A stretch of 48,812 bases of DNA from Alphaproteobacteria bacterium UBA2784 (GTDB lineage Bacteria; Pseudomonadota; Alphaproteobacteria; Micropepsales; Micropepsaceae). The stretch is taken from the NCBI GenBank assembly GCA_002352285.1, contig DEIC01000038.1, positions 1-48,812 on the forward strand. The letters are read 5' to 3'. Below the pieces are notes generated by a model. It searched no databases and was not told the origin of the DNA. It saw only the letters and a list, made by a program, of their open reading frames with translations. Made by a program: the position numbers and the translations under genes. This document shows positions 8,305 to 16,021 of the stretch, in pieces. The first letter of the stretch is position 1; the number at the start of each line of letters is the position of its first letter.

Positions 8305-8823
8305 GAACCAGCTGACGGCAAAAGCGCCAGGTGCAAGCAGGGTTGCCGTCCAGACCGCGCACGCCGCCCAGCTTGCCGCCTGATAGCGCAGCGCATCCAT
8401 TCTGAAGATGCCGCACACCAGCGGCACGGACGCGCGCATCGGTCCCAGGAACTGGCCAAGAAACACGCCGGTAAATCCATAGCGCTTGAGGAAGCGTTCG
8501 CCGCGCGGCTCAAGGTCAGGGTAATTGCGCAGGGGCCAGAACCTGAACACGCCCAGGCCAAAGCGTGCGCCCAGCCAATAGCTGAACCAGTTGCCAAGGC
8601 CGGCGCCAATGGTGGCGGCAAGCCAGAGCGGCCAGAAATCGAGTGTGCCTGCGCCCACAAGGCCGCCAATGCCAACCAGCACAACGGTTGCCGGGAAGAT
8701 GAGCGAGATTACGGCAACAGACTCGCCAAACGCGAACAGAAACAGGAACGGCGGCGCCCAGTCGTGGTTGGCCTCAACAAACTTCAACCCCTGATCGACC
8801 CATTCACCGATGGTTTCAAACAT
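8299..8823 (-). CDS. DedA family inner-membrane protein
   Basis: DedA proteins are inner-membrane proteins of the SNARE-associated/VTT superfamily, linked to lipid-carrier and phospholipid flipping and to envelope stability. The 174-residue sequence has about five hydrophobic segments. It shows the family features: FLFAFGESVAVI near the N-terminus with an acidic residue, GNWFSYWLGARFG in the middle, and GQFLGPMRASVPLVCG in the second half with its conserved Arg. GAGGAG lies 5 nt before the ATG. It follows PPK2 closely on the same strand and probably shares its transcript. Its 3' end overlaps the end of the Mur ligase gene by 6 bp, tail to tail. Confidence 0.9.
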   Translation of the reverse strand: MFETIGEWVDQGLKFVEANHDWAPPFLFLFAFGESVAVISLIFPATVVLVGIGGLVGAGTLDFWPLWLAATIGAGLGNWFSYWLGARFGLGVFRFWPLRNYPDLEPRGERFLKRYGFTGVFLGQFLGPMRASVPLVCGIFRMDALRYQAASWAACAVWTATLLAPGAFAVSWFS

Positions 8824-8832
8824 GGTCGCTCC

Positions 8833-9591
8833 TCAACGGGCAAGCCGGGCGTGATCGCGCTTTGACCATGCAAAGACGATGTCGCGATCCGGGCGGGCCA
8901 TCTTCTGGTTCTTTCCATCATAGTCACAGCGCGAGAGCAAATCGCGGATCAGGTTGAGGCGCGCGGTCTTCTTGTCGTCGGCCCGAACGATCACCCAGGG
9001 GCAGTCGGGGTGGCTGGTAGCAGGCAGCATCTCATCGCGCGCCTGCGAATAGGCGTCGAATTTTGCTACCGCCTTCTGGTCGATAGGCGAGATTTTCCAC
9101 TGCTTGAGCGGATCTCTGCGGCGCTCAGCCATCCGCTTTTTCTGCTCCTTGCGGCTGATGTCGAGATAGTACTTGATGAGGTGGATGCCGGAATGGCGCA
9201 GCATCGCCTCGAACACCGGCACGTCTTTCAGGAATGCAGCTGTTTCCTCTTTCGTGCAGAACCCCATGACAGGCTCAACGCCTGCCCGGTTGTACCAGGA
9301 GCGGTTAAAGATCACGAACTCGCCCGCGGCCGGCAAATGCGGCACGAAACGCTGGAAATACCATTGCGTCACTTCCCGGTCGGATGGTTTCGACAGCGCC
9401 ACAATGCGCGTTTCGCGCGGGCTCATGTGTTCGGTCAGGCGTTTGATCGTACCGTCTTTGCCTGCGCCATCACGCCCTTCGATAATGACGAGGATGCGCT
9501 TGTTTTGCGCAATCAGGTCACGCTGAAAGCGTACCAGCTCAATCTGCAACTCGCGCAGGGCGTCTTCGTATCCGTTCTTGTCGGCCATCAT
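8833..9591 (-). CDS. ppk2: Polyphosphate kinase 2 (single-domain PPK2)
   Basis: PPK2 enzymes transfer phosphate between polyphosphate and nucleotides, in most cases making NTP or NDP from polyphosphate. The protein carries a Walker A-like loop GRDGAGKDG (about residues 38-47), the lid and PPK2 signature regions with SDREVTQWYFQRFVPHLP, a Walker B-like FNRSWYNRAGVEPVMGF, and the tail with KFDAYSQARDEML. At 252 residues it is the normal single-domain length. The start is one of two adjacent ATGs at 9591/9588 after AAGAGA. A longer frame reaching 9666 would run through a terminator hairpin and is rejected. It is followed by dedA 10 bp later. Confidence 0.92.
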   Translation of the reverse strand: MMADKNGYEDALRELQIELVRFQRDLIAQNKRILVIIEGRDGAGKDGTIKRLTEHMSPRETRIVALSKPSDREVTQWYFQRFVPHLPAAGEFVIFNRSWYNRAGVEPVMGFCTKEETAAFLKDVPVFEAMLRHSGIHLIKYYLDISRKEQKKRMAERRRDPLKQWKISPIDQKAVAKFDAYSQARDEMLPATSHPDCPWVIVRADDKKTARLNLIRDLLSRCDYDGKNQKMARPDRDIVFAWSKRDHARLAR

Positions 9592-9617
9592 GCATTCTCT
9601 TGAAGCGGGCGCAGAAA

Positions 9618-9658
9618 GGAAAACGGCCCGCGATGGTTTGCCACCGCAGGCCGTTTCC
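9618..9658 (-). terminator. Terminator-like hairpin after the FecR-domain gene
   Basis: GGAAAACGGCC (9618-9628) pairs with GGCCGTTTCC (9649-9658) with one bulged base, and inner pairs extend the stem towards a loop near 9635-9640. In the minus direction the stem ends in TTTTCC followed by a T-rich stretch. It lies 24 bp after the stop of the FecR-domain gene and 27 bp before the PPK2 start. It probably ends or attenuates transcription between them. Confidence 0.65.
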
Positions 9659-9681
9659 CGATTCACCAGGTGCGGTGCGGA

Positions 9682-10452
9682 TCAGTTACCACCGCCGCCG
9701 CCACCGCCACCGCCGCCACCACCGCCACCACCGCCGGGGCCGTTCGGCGAGGGCTGGTGCTGCTGGCCGCCCAGATCATTCAGGATGTTCGGGATGTTCA
9801 GGTTGCCCTGCCAGGGCTCCTGATAACCCTGCTGGCCCGAACCGATCAGTCCGTCGATCACGGCGTCGCCGGTGAGGCAGAAACTGTTCTGCGGCGCACC
9901 AACATTGCCGCCTTCCACAGGGGCGCACTGGCCGCCCGTCATGTTGGTGTCTTTGTCACCGATGGTGGCAACGCAATTGCCCGTTTCGCAGTTGATCACG
10001 CCATTGCCCTGCGCATCGACAATGCCGGAGGCAATCGTGCCGCGGAAGCCCAGCGTGGCCGACGGCGTCTCGACCGCAACACCGGTTTCATCCATCTGGC
10101 CCGACGCAAAGCGGAACGCACCAACAACGATGTCGATGTTGTTCACGTCGCCGGTGCCGCCGGTGTAAACAAACTCGTCGATGACGATTTCCGAGTTCTC
10201 GCCAATCGTGACCATTGAGTTGTCGAGAAAGTTCACGGCGACACCCGACTGCGGGCCGGTTTTGATCGTGTCATTCACGTTGACAGGATCGCCGTTCGAC
10301 AGCGTCACGGTCGTGCCGCTCTCGGACGTTCCTTCCGCCAGACCCGTCACCGGGCGCACATCACCCGCCGTGCCCGGCTCTGCCATCGCAGGCCCCGAAA
10401 CACCCAGCAGCGCTACGCTTGCAGCAGCTGCCAACCAGACTGACTTCCTCAT
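9682..10452 (-). CDS. Secreted FecR-domain protein with poly-glycine tail (256 aa)
   Basis: The ATG at 10452 has GAGGA 5 nt upstream. It begins a signal peptide (MRKSVWLAAAASVALLG, ending in AMA). The next 150 residues match the FecR domain: VTLSNGDPVNVNDTIKTG, GVAVNFLDNSMVTIGENSEIVIDEFVY and SATLGFRGT. In FecR/sigma-regulator proteins this domain follows a membrane helix. Here no sigma-factor gene or TonB receptor is adjacent, so it is the stand-alone exported type whose role is unclear. Four cysteines (in NCETGNC, GQC and SFC contexts) may form disulfides. The C-terminus is a run of about 16 glycines closed by Asn, encoded by an imperfect GGN repeat. Confidence 0.85.
   Translation of the reverse strand: MRKSVWLAAAASVALLGVSGPAMAEPGTAGDVRPVTGLAEGTSESGTTVTLSNGDPVNVNDTIKTGPQSGVAVNFLDNSMVTIGENSEIVIDEFVYTGGTGDVNNIDIVVGAFRFASGQMDETGVAVETPSATLGFRGTIASGIVDAQGNGVINCETGNCVATIGDKDTNMTGGQCAPVEGGNVGAPQNSFCLTGDAVIDGLIGSGQQGYQEPWQGNLNIPNILNDLGGQQHQPSPNGPGGGGGGGGGGGGGGGGN
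9686..9738. repeat. Imperfect trinucleotide repeat encoding poly-Gly
   Basis: About 50 bp of CCN triplets (CCG, CCA, CCT-free) on the plus strand encode the glycine tail of the FecR-domain protein on the minus strand. The unit is three bases and in frame, so gain or loss of units would change tail length without shifting the frame. Confidence 0.85.
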
Positions 10453-10660
10453 GATGTCCTCGTTGCCCCTCGACAAACATCGCACGACCGGGCGCAGCCC
10501 TTTTGTGGGGCGGCCCTCGCGGATTCGACTTCGGCGACAATCTAACAAGCCGCTCTGCCAATGCGAAGCGCTCATCTGTTCATGTTGGCGTCAAATTTGG
10601 CGGGAAATCTCTTTTGCTTTCGTGATTTGGCGCACGGATTTGTGCAGCCATGGCCACTAC

Positions 10661-10690
10661 TTGACAGATAGTTTCATCAGAAACTAAATA
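10661..10690 (+). promoter_or_regulatory. Promoter of the homogentisate operon with a palindromic operator
   Basis: TTGACA at 10661-10666 is a perfect sigma70 -35 box. TAAATA at 10685-10690, 18 bp later, fits a -10 box, with the hppD ATG at 10727. The spacer contains a perfect inverted repeat, TAGTTTC-ATCA-GAAACTA (10669-10686), the size and symmetry expected for a MarR-family dimer site. Binding there would block RNA polymerase. The marR gene ends this operon, so autoregulation and derepression by a pathway intermediate are likely. The operator assignment is inferred from position and symmetry. Confidence 0.75.
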
Positions 10691-10726
10691 CCGGCCCCAC
10701 TGTGACGCTGGTTAACGGGAGCGACC

Positions 10727-11800
10727 ATGGCCGACCTCTTTGAAAATCCGATGGGAACCGACGGGTTCGAATTCGTTGAATATACCGCGCCGGATACGGC
10801 TGCCCTGGGCCGTCTGTTCGAACAGATGGGTTGCCGCGCTGTGGGGCGTCACCGCTCCAAGAACGTCACGCTCTATCGGCAGGGAGATGTGAACTTCATC
10901 GTCAATGCCGAACCCGACAGCCACGGCGCGCGCTTTGCCGCTGCGCATGGGCCGTCGGCCTGCGCCATGGGCTTCCGCGTGAAGGATGCGGCCTTTGCCT
11001 ATCGCCGCGCCATCGAACTCGGCGCGAAGCCGGTGAAGACCGCCATCGGACCGATGGAGCTCAACATCCCCGCCATCGAAGGCATTGGCGGCAGCATCAT
11101 CTATCTGGTTGACCGTTACGGTGCGAGCTCGATCTATGACGTTGACTTTACGCCCACCGATCCGGCCAAGGGCTTTCAGCATGGTGGTGCGGGGCTGGTT
11201 GAGATCGATCACGTCACGCACAATGTCTATCGCGGCAACATGGATCTTTGGGCGGGCTTTTACGAGAAGCTCTTCAACTTCCGGGAAATCCGCTACTTCG
11301 ACATCGAAGGCAAGCTGACCGGCCTGAAGAGCCGCGCCATGACCAGCCCGTGCGGCAAAATCCGCATCCCGATCAATGAAAGCTCTGACGACAAGTCGCA
11401 GATCGCCGAGTATCTGCACGAGTACAAGGGCGAGGGCATCCAGCACATCGCGCTTTCAACCAACAACATCTATGAAACGGTCGAAATGCTGCGCAAGGCG
11501 GGCGTTGCCTTCCAGAATACGACTGAGACCTATTTCGAACTGGTGGAAAAACGCATCCCTGGCCATGGCGAGGATCTGGCGCGTCTGAAAGCCAACCAGA
11601 TCCTGATCGACGGCGCGCCCGAAGACTCCGGCCTGCTGCTCCAGATTTTCACGCAGAATGCGATTGGCCCGATCTTCTTCGAGATCATCCAGCGCAAGGG
11701 CAATCAGGGTTTTGGCGAGGGCAATTTCCGCGCGCTGTTTGAGTCGATTGAGCTGGACCAGATCCGCCGCGGCGTTCTCAAACCCGCCGCCAACGGTTGA
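10727..11800 (+). CDS. hppD: 4-hydroxyphenylpyruvate dioxygenase
   Basis: HPPD converts 4-hydroxyphenylpyruvate to homogentisate with O2, the entry step of tyrosine breakdown by this route. At 357 residues it is the usual bacterial length and has two vicinal-oxygen-chelate domains. The three iron ligands are visible: His162 in EIDHVTHNV, His240 in GIQHIALST, and Glu319 in IFFEIIQRKG. The C-terminal FGEGNFRALFESIE is the helix that closes the active site. GGGAGCG lies shortly before the ATG. It is the first gene of an operon with hmgA 7 bp downstream. Confidence 0.97.
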   Translation: MADLFENPMGTDGFEFVEYTAPDTAALGRLFEQMGCRAVGRHRSKNVTLYRQGDVNFIVNAEPDSHGARFAAAHGPSACAMGFRVKDAAFAYRRAIELGAKPVKTAIGPMELNIPAIEGIGGSIIYLVDRYGASSIYDVDFTPTDPAKGFQHGGAGLVEIDHVTHNVYRGNMDLWAGFYEKLFNFREIRYFDIEGKLTGLKSRAMTSPCGKIRIPINESSDDKSQIAEYLHEYKGEGIQHIALSTNNIYETVEMLRKAGVAFQNTTETYFELVEKRIPGHGEDLARLKANQILIDGAPEDSGLLLQIFTQNAIGPIFFEIIQRKGNQGFGEGNFRALFESIELDQIRRGVLKPAANG

Positions 11801-11807
11801 TTGCGTC

Positions 11808-12938
11808 ATGGCCAGCCGCAAATGGATCCAGTTTCCCAAGGTGGAAGGTGTCGCCTCGCGTCAGGCGCATGCCGATCTTCCGCCCAACACATTTGAGCGC
11901 GAGATGGGGCAAGAGGGGTTCTTTGGCCCCTCCGTTCAACTCCATCACGTCAATCCGCCGACAGGATGGGTTGAGTTTACCGGCCCGTTGCGGCCGCGCG
12001 CGTTCGACCTTAACCGGCTCAACGATGCGCAGGCCTCACCCTGGGCAGCGCCTGTGGTGTTGCGCAATCGCGCGTGTCAGGTGCGGTTCTGGCGCCTGGG
12101 TGCGCCGATGCCTGCGCTGGCGCGCAATGCGGATGGCGATCAGCTGCTCTTCATCCATGCGGGCACAGGCGATCTTTTCACCGACTGGGGCCATCTGGCG
12201 TTCGAAGCGGGCGACTATATCGTCATTCCGCGTGGCGGCATGTGGCGCCTTTCGCCTGCAGGCAGCGCCGATGTGCTGATGGTGGAGGCAACCGGCTCTC
12301 ACTATCACCTGCCGGAAAAGGGCATCATGGGGCCGCATGCGATCTTTGATCCGGCGATGCTGGATACGCCTGCGATCAACGATCTCTTCCGGGCGCAGCA
12401 GGGCGCGCATGAAACGCGCGTTGAGATCAAGCGGCAGGATCACGTGTCGATTGCGACCTATCCCTTCAACCCGCTGGATGCGGTGGGCTGGCATGGCGAT
12501 CTTGCGCCGGTGCGCATCAATGTGCGCCACATCCGCCCGCTGATGAGCCACCGCTATCACGTGCCGCCCTCGGCGCACACGACGTTTGTGGCCGACCGCT
12601 TTGTGGTTTGCACATTTGCGCCGCGCCCGTTTGAAAGCGATGAGGGTGCGCTGAAGGTTCCCTTCTTCCACAACAATGACGATTACGACGAAGTCCTCTT
12701 CTATCACGCGGGCGACTTCTTCAGCCGCGACAACATCAAGGCGGGGATGATGACGTTCCACCCGGCGGGCTTCACGCATGGGCCGCATCCCAAGGCGCTG
12801 AAGAATGCGTTTGTGCAGCCCAAACCTGCGACGGACGAGTACGCGGTGATGATCGATACGCGCGATCCGCTGGAGGTGGGGGAGGGTGCTGCGCGCGCTG
12901 AAAACACCGCCTATGTGGACAGCTGGAAGGCGCGCTGA
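11808..12938 (+). CDS. hmgA: Homogentisate 1,2-dioxygenase (short form)
   Basis: This enzyme opens the ring of homogentisate to 4-maleylacetoacetate. The 376-residue protein is shorter than the 430-445 residue classical form but keeps the cupin core. It has GDQLLFIHAGTGDLFTDWG, the HNNDDYDEVLFYH cluster with candidate His/Glu iron ligands, and HPAGFTHGPHPKA near the C-terminus with further His residues. The ATG at 11808 follows hppD directly; a longer frame upstream overlaps hppD and is rejected. Its place between hppD and fumarylacetoacetase confirms the role. The exact ligand register differs from the H-x5-E of the classical enzyme, so a ring-cleavage assay would be the firm test. Confidence 0.9.
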   Translation: MASRKWIQFPKVEGVASRQAHADLPPNTFEREMGQEGFFGPSVQLHHVNPPTGWVEFTGPLRPRAFDLNRLNDAQASPWAAPVVLRNRACQVRFWRLGAPMPALARNADGDQLLFIHAGTGDLFTDWGHLAFEAGDYIVIPRGGMWRLSPAGSADVLMVEATGSHYHLPEKGIMGPHAIFDPAMLDTPAINDLFRAQQGAHETRVEIKRQDHVSIATYPFNPLDAVGWHGDLAPVRINVRHIRPLMSHRYHVPPSAHTTFVADRFVVCTFAPRPFESDEGALKVPFFHNNDDYDEVLFYHAGDFFSRDNIKAGMMTFHPAGFTHGPHPKALKNAFVQPKPATDEYAVMIDTRDPLEVGEGAARAENTAYVDSWKAR

Positions 12939-12940
12939 CG

Positions 12941-13312
12941 ATGGATCCCGTTGATGGCAAACTCGAAGCCGACTTCGCGGCGTTCAGCGAACACTGGCGG
13001 CCAAAGATCATCGCCTCTCTGAACGGTCAGGAAGTGAAGCTGGTCAAGGCCGAGGGAATTTTCCCCTGGCACCGCCATGAGGACGCGGACGAAATGTTTC
13101 TCGTATGGCGCGGAAGGTTCCGCGTCGAATTCCGTGATCGCATCGTCGATATGGGGCCGGGAGAATATTGTGTTGTCCCTCGCGGCGTGGAGCACCGGAC
13201 GGCTGCCGATGCAGTCGCCGAAGTGCTGATTTTTGAGCCTGGTGGTGTCCTCAACACGGGCGATGCAGCGACATCAGCCTTCACTGCGCCGACGGGAGTG
13301 CGCCTGAAATGA
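12941..13312 (+). CDS. Small cupin protein within the homogentisate operon
   Basis: A 123-residue single-domain cupin. The first cupin motif is visible as FPWHRHEDADEMFLVWRG (two His and a Glu binding a metal), and the second as GPGEYCVVPRGVEHR with a further His. A divalent metal site is therefore likely intact. It starts 2 bp after hmgA and its stop overlaps the start of the next gene (ATGA), so it is cotranslated with the catabolic genes. It is not one of the standard enzymes of the pathway. It might act on an intermediate, isomerise it, or protect the oxygenases, but the function is unknown. Confidence 0.88.
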   Translation: MDPVDGKLEADFAAFSEHWRPKIIASLNGQEVKLVKAEGIFPWHRHEDADEMFLVWRGRFRVEFRDRIVDMGPGEYCVVPRGVEHRTAADAVAEVLIFEPGGVLNTGDAATSAFTAPTGVRLK

Positions 13313-14298
13313 AGCTGGCTTCACTTAAGAATGGCCGCGACGGGCGGTTGGTGGTCGTCTCGCGCGATCTTGAGCGTTATGTGGCAGCCGATGCAGTCGC
13401 GCCCACCCTGCAGGCAGCAATGGACGACTGGGCGCGCATTGCGCCGCGCCTGCAGGAATTGTCGGACCGTCTGAATGCGGGTGCGATCCTTGATGCGCTG
13501 CCGTTTGATCCGGCCCAATGTGCAGCGCCCTTGCCACGCGCCTATCAGTGGGCGGATGGCTCGGCCTACGTGGTTCATGTGGAACTGGTGCGCAAGGCGC
13601 GTGGCGCGGAGATGCCCCAAAGCTTCTGGACGGATCCGCTGATGTATCAGGGCGGCTCTGACAGTTTCATCGGGCCGCGCGATGACATTCTGGCGGTCGA
13701 TGAGGCGCACGGCATTGACCTTGAGGCGGAAGTGGCCGTCATCACGGGTGATGTGCCGATGGGCATTGATGCCGGAAAGGCGCTGGATCATGTGCGCCTG
13801 TTGATGCTGGTGAACGATGTCAGCCTGCGCAATCTGATCCCCAAGGAGCTTGAGAAGGGGTTCGGCTTTTTCCAGTCAAAGCCGGCGACCGCGTTCTCGC
13901 CGGTGGCGGTGACGCCGGATGAGCTGGGCGATGCCTGGGCCGGTGGCAAAGTTCATCTGCCGCTTCATGCCGAAGTGAACGGCAAGTTTCTGGGCAATCC
14001 CAATGCGGGCGACGAGATGACATTTCATTTCGGCCAGCTGATCGCCCACGCCGCCCGCACGCGCGAGCTGGAGGCTGGCTCCATCATCGGCTCCGGCACG
14101 GTTTCAAACCGTGATCGCGCCAAGGGTTCGTGCTGTCTTGCCGAAGTGCGCATGCTGGAGACGATTGCCAACGGCAAGCCGACCACACCATTTCTTTCTT
14201 TCGGTGATCGCGTGCGGATCGACATGAAGGATCGCGCAGGCGCGTCGATCTTTGGCGCGATTGACCAGCGCGTTACGAAATATGCGGGGCCGACATGA
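13309..14298 (+). CDS. fahA: Fumarylacetoacetate hydrolase family protein
   Basis: Fumarylacetoacetase cleaves fumarylacetoacetate to fumarate and acetoacetate, the last step of the pathway. The 329-residue protein has the FAH fold. Signature acidic residues lie in GIDLEAEVAVITGD and in NDVSLRN, which supply the metal site, and SKPATAFSPVAV and GSGTVSNRD are typical of the family. Genes of this type occur in alphaproteobacterial homogentisate operons. It overlaps the cupin gene by 4 bp upstream and maiA by 4 bp downstream, so translation is coupled. Broad FAH-family hydrolases share this fold, but the operon context makes the assignment strong. Confidence 0.93.
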   Translation: MKLASLKNGRDGRLVVVSRDLERYVAADAVAPTLQAAMDDWARIAPRLQELSDRLNAGAILDALPFDPAQCAAPLPRAYQWADGSAYVVHVELVRKARGAEMPQSFWTDPLMYQGGSDSFIGPRDDILAVDEAHGIDLEAEVAVITGDVPMGIDAGKALDHVRLLMLVNDVSLRNLIPKELEKGFGFFQSKPATAFSPVAVTPDELGDAWAGGKVHLPLHAEVNGKFLGNPNAGDEMTFHFGQLIAHAARTRELEAGSIIGSGTVSNRDRAKGSCCLAEVRMLETIANGKPTTPFLSFGDRVRIDMKDRAGASIFGAIDQRVTKYAGPT

Positions 14299-14948
14299 GC
14301 GCGACCGAATTCGCCCTTTACACCTTTGGTCCGTCATCGGCGGCCTATCGCGCGCGCATTGCGCTCAATCTCAAGGGGCTGTCGCCGGAGTTCCGCTCCA
14401 TCCATCTTGTGAAGGATGGCGGGGCACAGCACACCGCAGCCTACAAGCAGGTCAACCCGCAGGGCCTTATCCCGACATTGCTGCATGAGGGCCACGCAAT
14501 TGGCCAGTCGCTGGCGATCATCGAATATCTTGACGAGAAATTTCCCGAGCCGCCGCTTCTGCCGCCAGATCCCTATGGCCGCGCGCGGGTGCGGCAACTG
14601 GCCTATATGGTGGCGTGCGACATTCATCCGATCAACAATCTTCGGGTGCGGCAATATCTGACTGCGACGCTGAAGGCCGATCAGGCCCAGAGCGAGGCCT
14701 GGTATGCGCACTGGATCACGCTTGGCTTTGCGGCGATGGAGGCGATGGTCTCTGGCGCGGCAGAGACCGGCAAATTCCTGCACGGTGATGCTCCCACGCT
14801 GGCCGATATCTGCCTTGTGCCGCAGATGGCCAATGCGCGGCGCTTCAAGGTGCCGGTCGATGCATTCCCCGCGCTGGTGCGCATTGATGAATCGGCGCGC
14901 GCGCTGCCTGCCTTTGCCAAGGCTGCTCCCGAAAACCAGCAGGACTGA
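14295..14948 (+). CDS. maiA: Maleylacetoacetate isomerase (zeta-class GST)
   Basis: This glutathione-dependent enzyme converts maleylacetoacetate to fumarylacetoacetate. The 217-residue protein has the glutathione-S-transferase fold. The zeta-class motif SSAAYRARIALN lies at about residues 14-25, NPQGLIPTLLHEG follows, and QSLAIIEYLDEKFPEPPLLP carries the glutathione-contacting residues. The C-terminal helical domain includes DIHPINNLRVRQYL and GDAPTLADICLVPQ. It is coupled to fahA by an ATGA overlap and followed by marR 3 bp after its stop. Confidence 0.95.
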   Translation: MSATEFALYTFGPSSAAYRARIALNLKGLSPEFRSIHLVKDGGAQHTAAYKQVNPQGLIPTLLHEGHAIGQSLAIIEYLDEKFPEPPLLPPDPYGRARVRQLAYMVACDIHPINNLRVRQYLTATLKADQAQSEAWYAHWITLGFAAMEAMVSGAAETGKFLHGDAPTLADICLVPQMANARRFKVPVDAFPALVRIDESARALPAFAKAAPENQQD

Positions 14949-14951
14949 ACG

Positions 14952-15404
14952 ATGGGTGCGGGCGGGCAGGCGGAACTTGATCTGGAGCGGTTTCTTCCCT
15001 ACCGCCTTTCCGTTCTGTCAAACACGGTGTCTGCAAAGATTGCGGCGCATTACGAAAAGCGCTTTGGCCTCTCCATTCCGCAATGGCGCGTGATTGCCGT
15101 GCTGGGCCGGTTTCCCGGCCTGTCGCAAAATGATGTCGCCGAGCGCACGGCGATGGACAAGGTGCAGGTCAGCCGCGCCGTGACCGCGCTGGTGCGGGCA
15201 GGCCGTGTGCGCCGGGTGCGTGATGAAAGCGACGGGCGCGTGGCGCGGCTTGAACTGGCTGCGGCTGGCCATACGATCTTCAACGAAGTCGTGCCCTTTG
15301 CGCGCGCGCTGGAGGACAGGCTGCTGGCGGGACTTGGCGGCAATGAACTCGCCGCGCTTGACGCCATGCTGAAGCGCCTTTCGCAGGCGGCTGCGGCGCT
15401 CTAG
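14952..15404 (+). CDS. MarR-family transcriptional regulator of the operon
   Basis: A 150-residue winged-helix regulator. The recognition region LSQNDVAERTAMDKVQVSRAVTALVRAGRVRRV and the wing with RDESDGRVARLELAAAG match MarR. The preceding helix PQWRVIAVLG is typical. As last gene of the homogentisate operon it probably represses hppD by binding the inverted repeat at 10669-10686 and is released by an aromatic intermediate. The effector is unknown. The coding end overlaps the convergent lutC by 4 bp. Confidence 0.93.
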   Translation: MGAGGQAELDLERFLPYRLSVLSNTVSAKIAAHYEKRFGLSIPQWRVIAVLGRFPGLSQNDVAERTAMDKVQVSRAVTALVRAGRVRRVRDESDGRVARLELAAAGHTIFNEVVPFARALEDRLLAGLGGNELAALDAMLKRLSQAAAAL

Positions 15405-16021
15405 CGATCCATCAGTACAATGACAACAAGCTGGCGTGGCCCGTGCGCGCCCAGCTCCAGCGTCTGCTCAATATCTCCAGAGCGCGACGGGCCGGTGATG
15501 AAATTGACAGTTGACGGCATTGCCCGCGCACGTGCGAGTGCCAGCGCGTCATTCAACCCGGGCAAGATCGTTGAGCGGCGGACGAGCGCGAAATGGATGT
15601 CGGGCAGAAAGTGCGCCAGCACAGGCGAATTCGCGCCGGAGAAAAACAGGAGCGAGCCGGTTTCGGCAATGGCGGAATCAGCCATTGATACGCCTGCAGG
15701 CAGATCGGGCGATGCACCGATGCGCGCCTCGATGCCAGCGCCTGCCCAGTCCAGACTGGCAATTTCCTTCTGCGGTGAGATGGCGATTGGCAGAGACTTT
15801 GGCGCGCGTGCGGCGATCTCGCGCATGGCTGCGTAGTCGTCTGGCGCCTCGACAAACTCAGCCAGCGACTCTTTCACCAAGGCTGCAAAGCGCGCGAAGG
15901 CCTCTGCGTCACGCTTCGTCGCGATTGCAGGAATGGGTGAAGCAGAGACTGCGTTTGCCGGTGGTACGCTTGACGCACCGTTTCGGGCAAGAGCAGCTAG
16001 AATATCGTCGCGGGCGCTCAT
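15401..16021 (-). CDS. lutC: Lactate utilisation protein C (LUD domain)
   Basis: LutC is the third subunit of the LutABC iron-sulfur lactate oxidase that converts L-lactate to pyruvate. The protein has one LUD domain of 206 residues, with SMADSAIAETGSLLFF and LPDIHFALVRRSTILPGL as family features and THE TGPSRSGDIEQTLELGAHGPRQLVVIV ending typical of the domain. The ATG at 16021 overlaps the end of lutB by 4 bp. The reading frame could be extended to 16291, but that part is out of frame with lutB and is rejected. It is the last gene of lutABC and ends tail to tail with marR. Confidence 0.92.
   Translation of the reverse strand: MSARDDILAALARNGASSVPPANAVSASPIPAIATKRDAEAFARFAALVKESLAEFVEAPDDYAAMREIAARAPKSLPIAISPQKEIASLDWAGAGIEARIGASPDLPAGVSMADSAIAETGSLLFFSGANSPVLAHFLPDIHFALVRRSTILPGLNDALALARARAMPSTVNFITGPSRSGDIEQTLELGAHGPRQLVVIVLMDR

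Noticed and set aside
9686..9738. Phase variation by slippage in the poly-Gly repeat
   Set aside because: The unit is three bases and in frame, so slippage changes length only and cannot switch the gene off.
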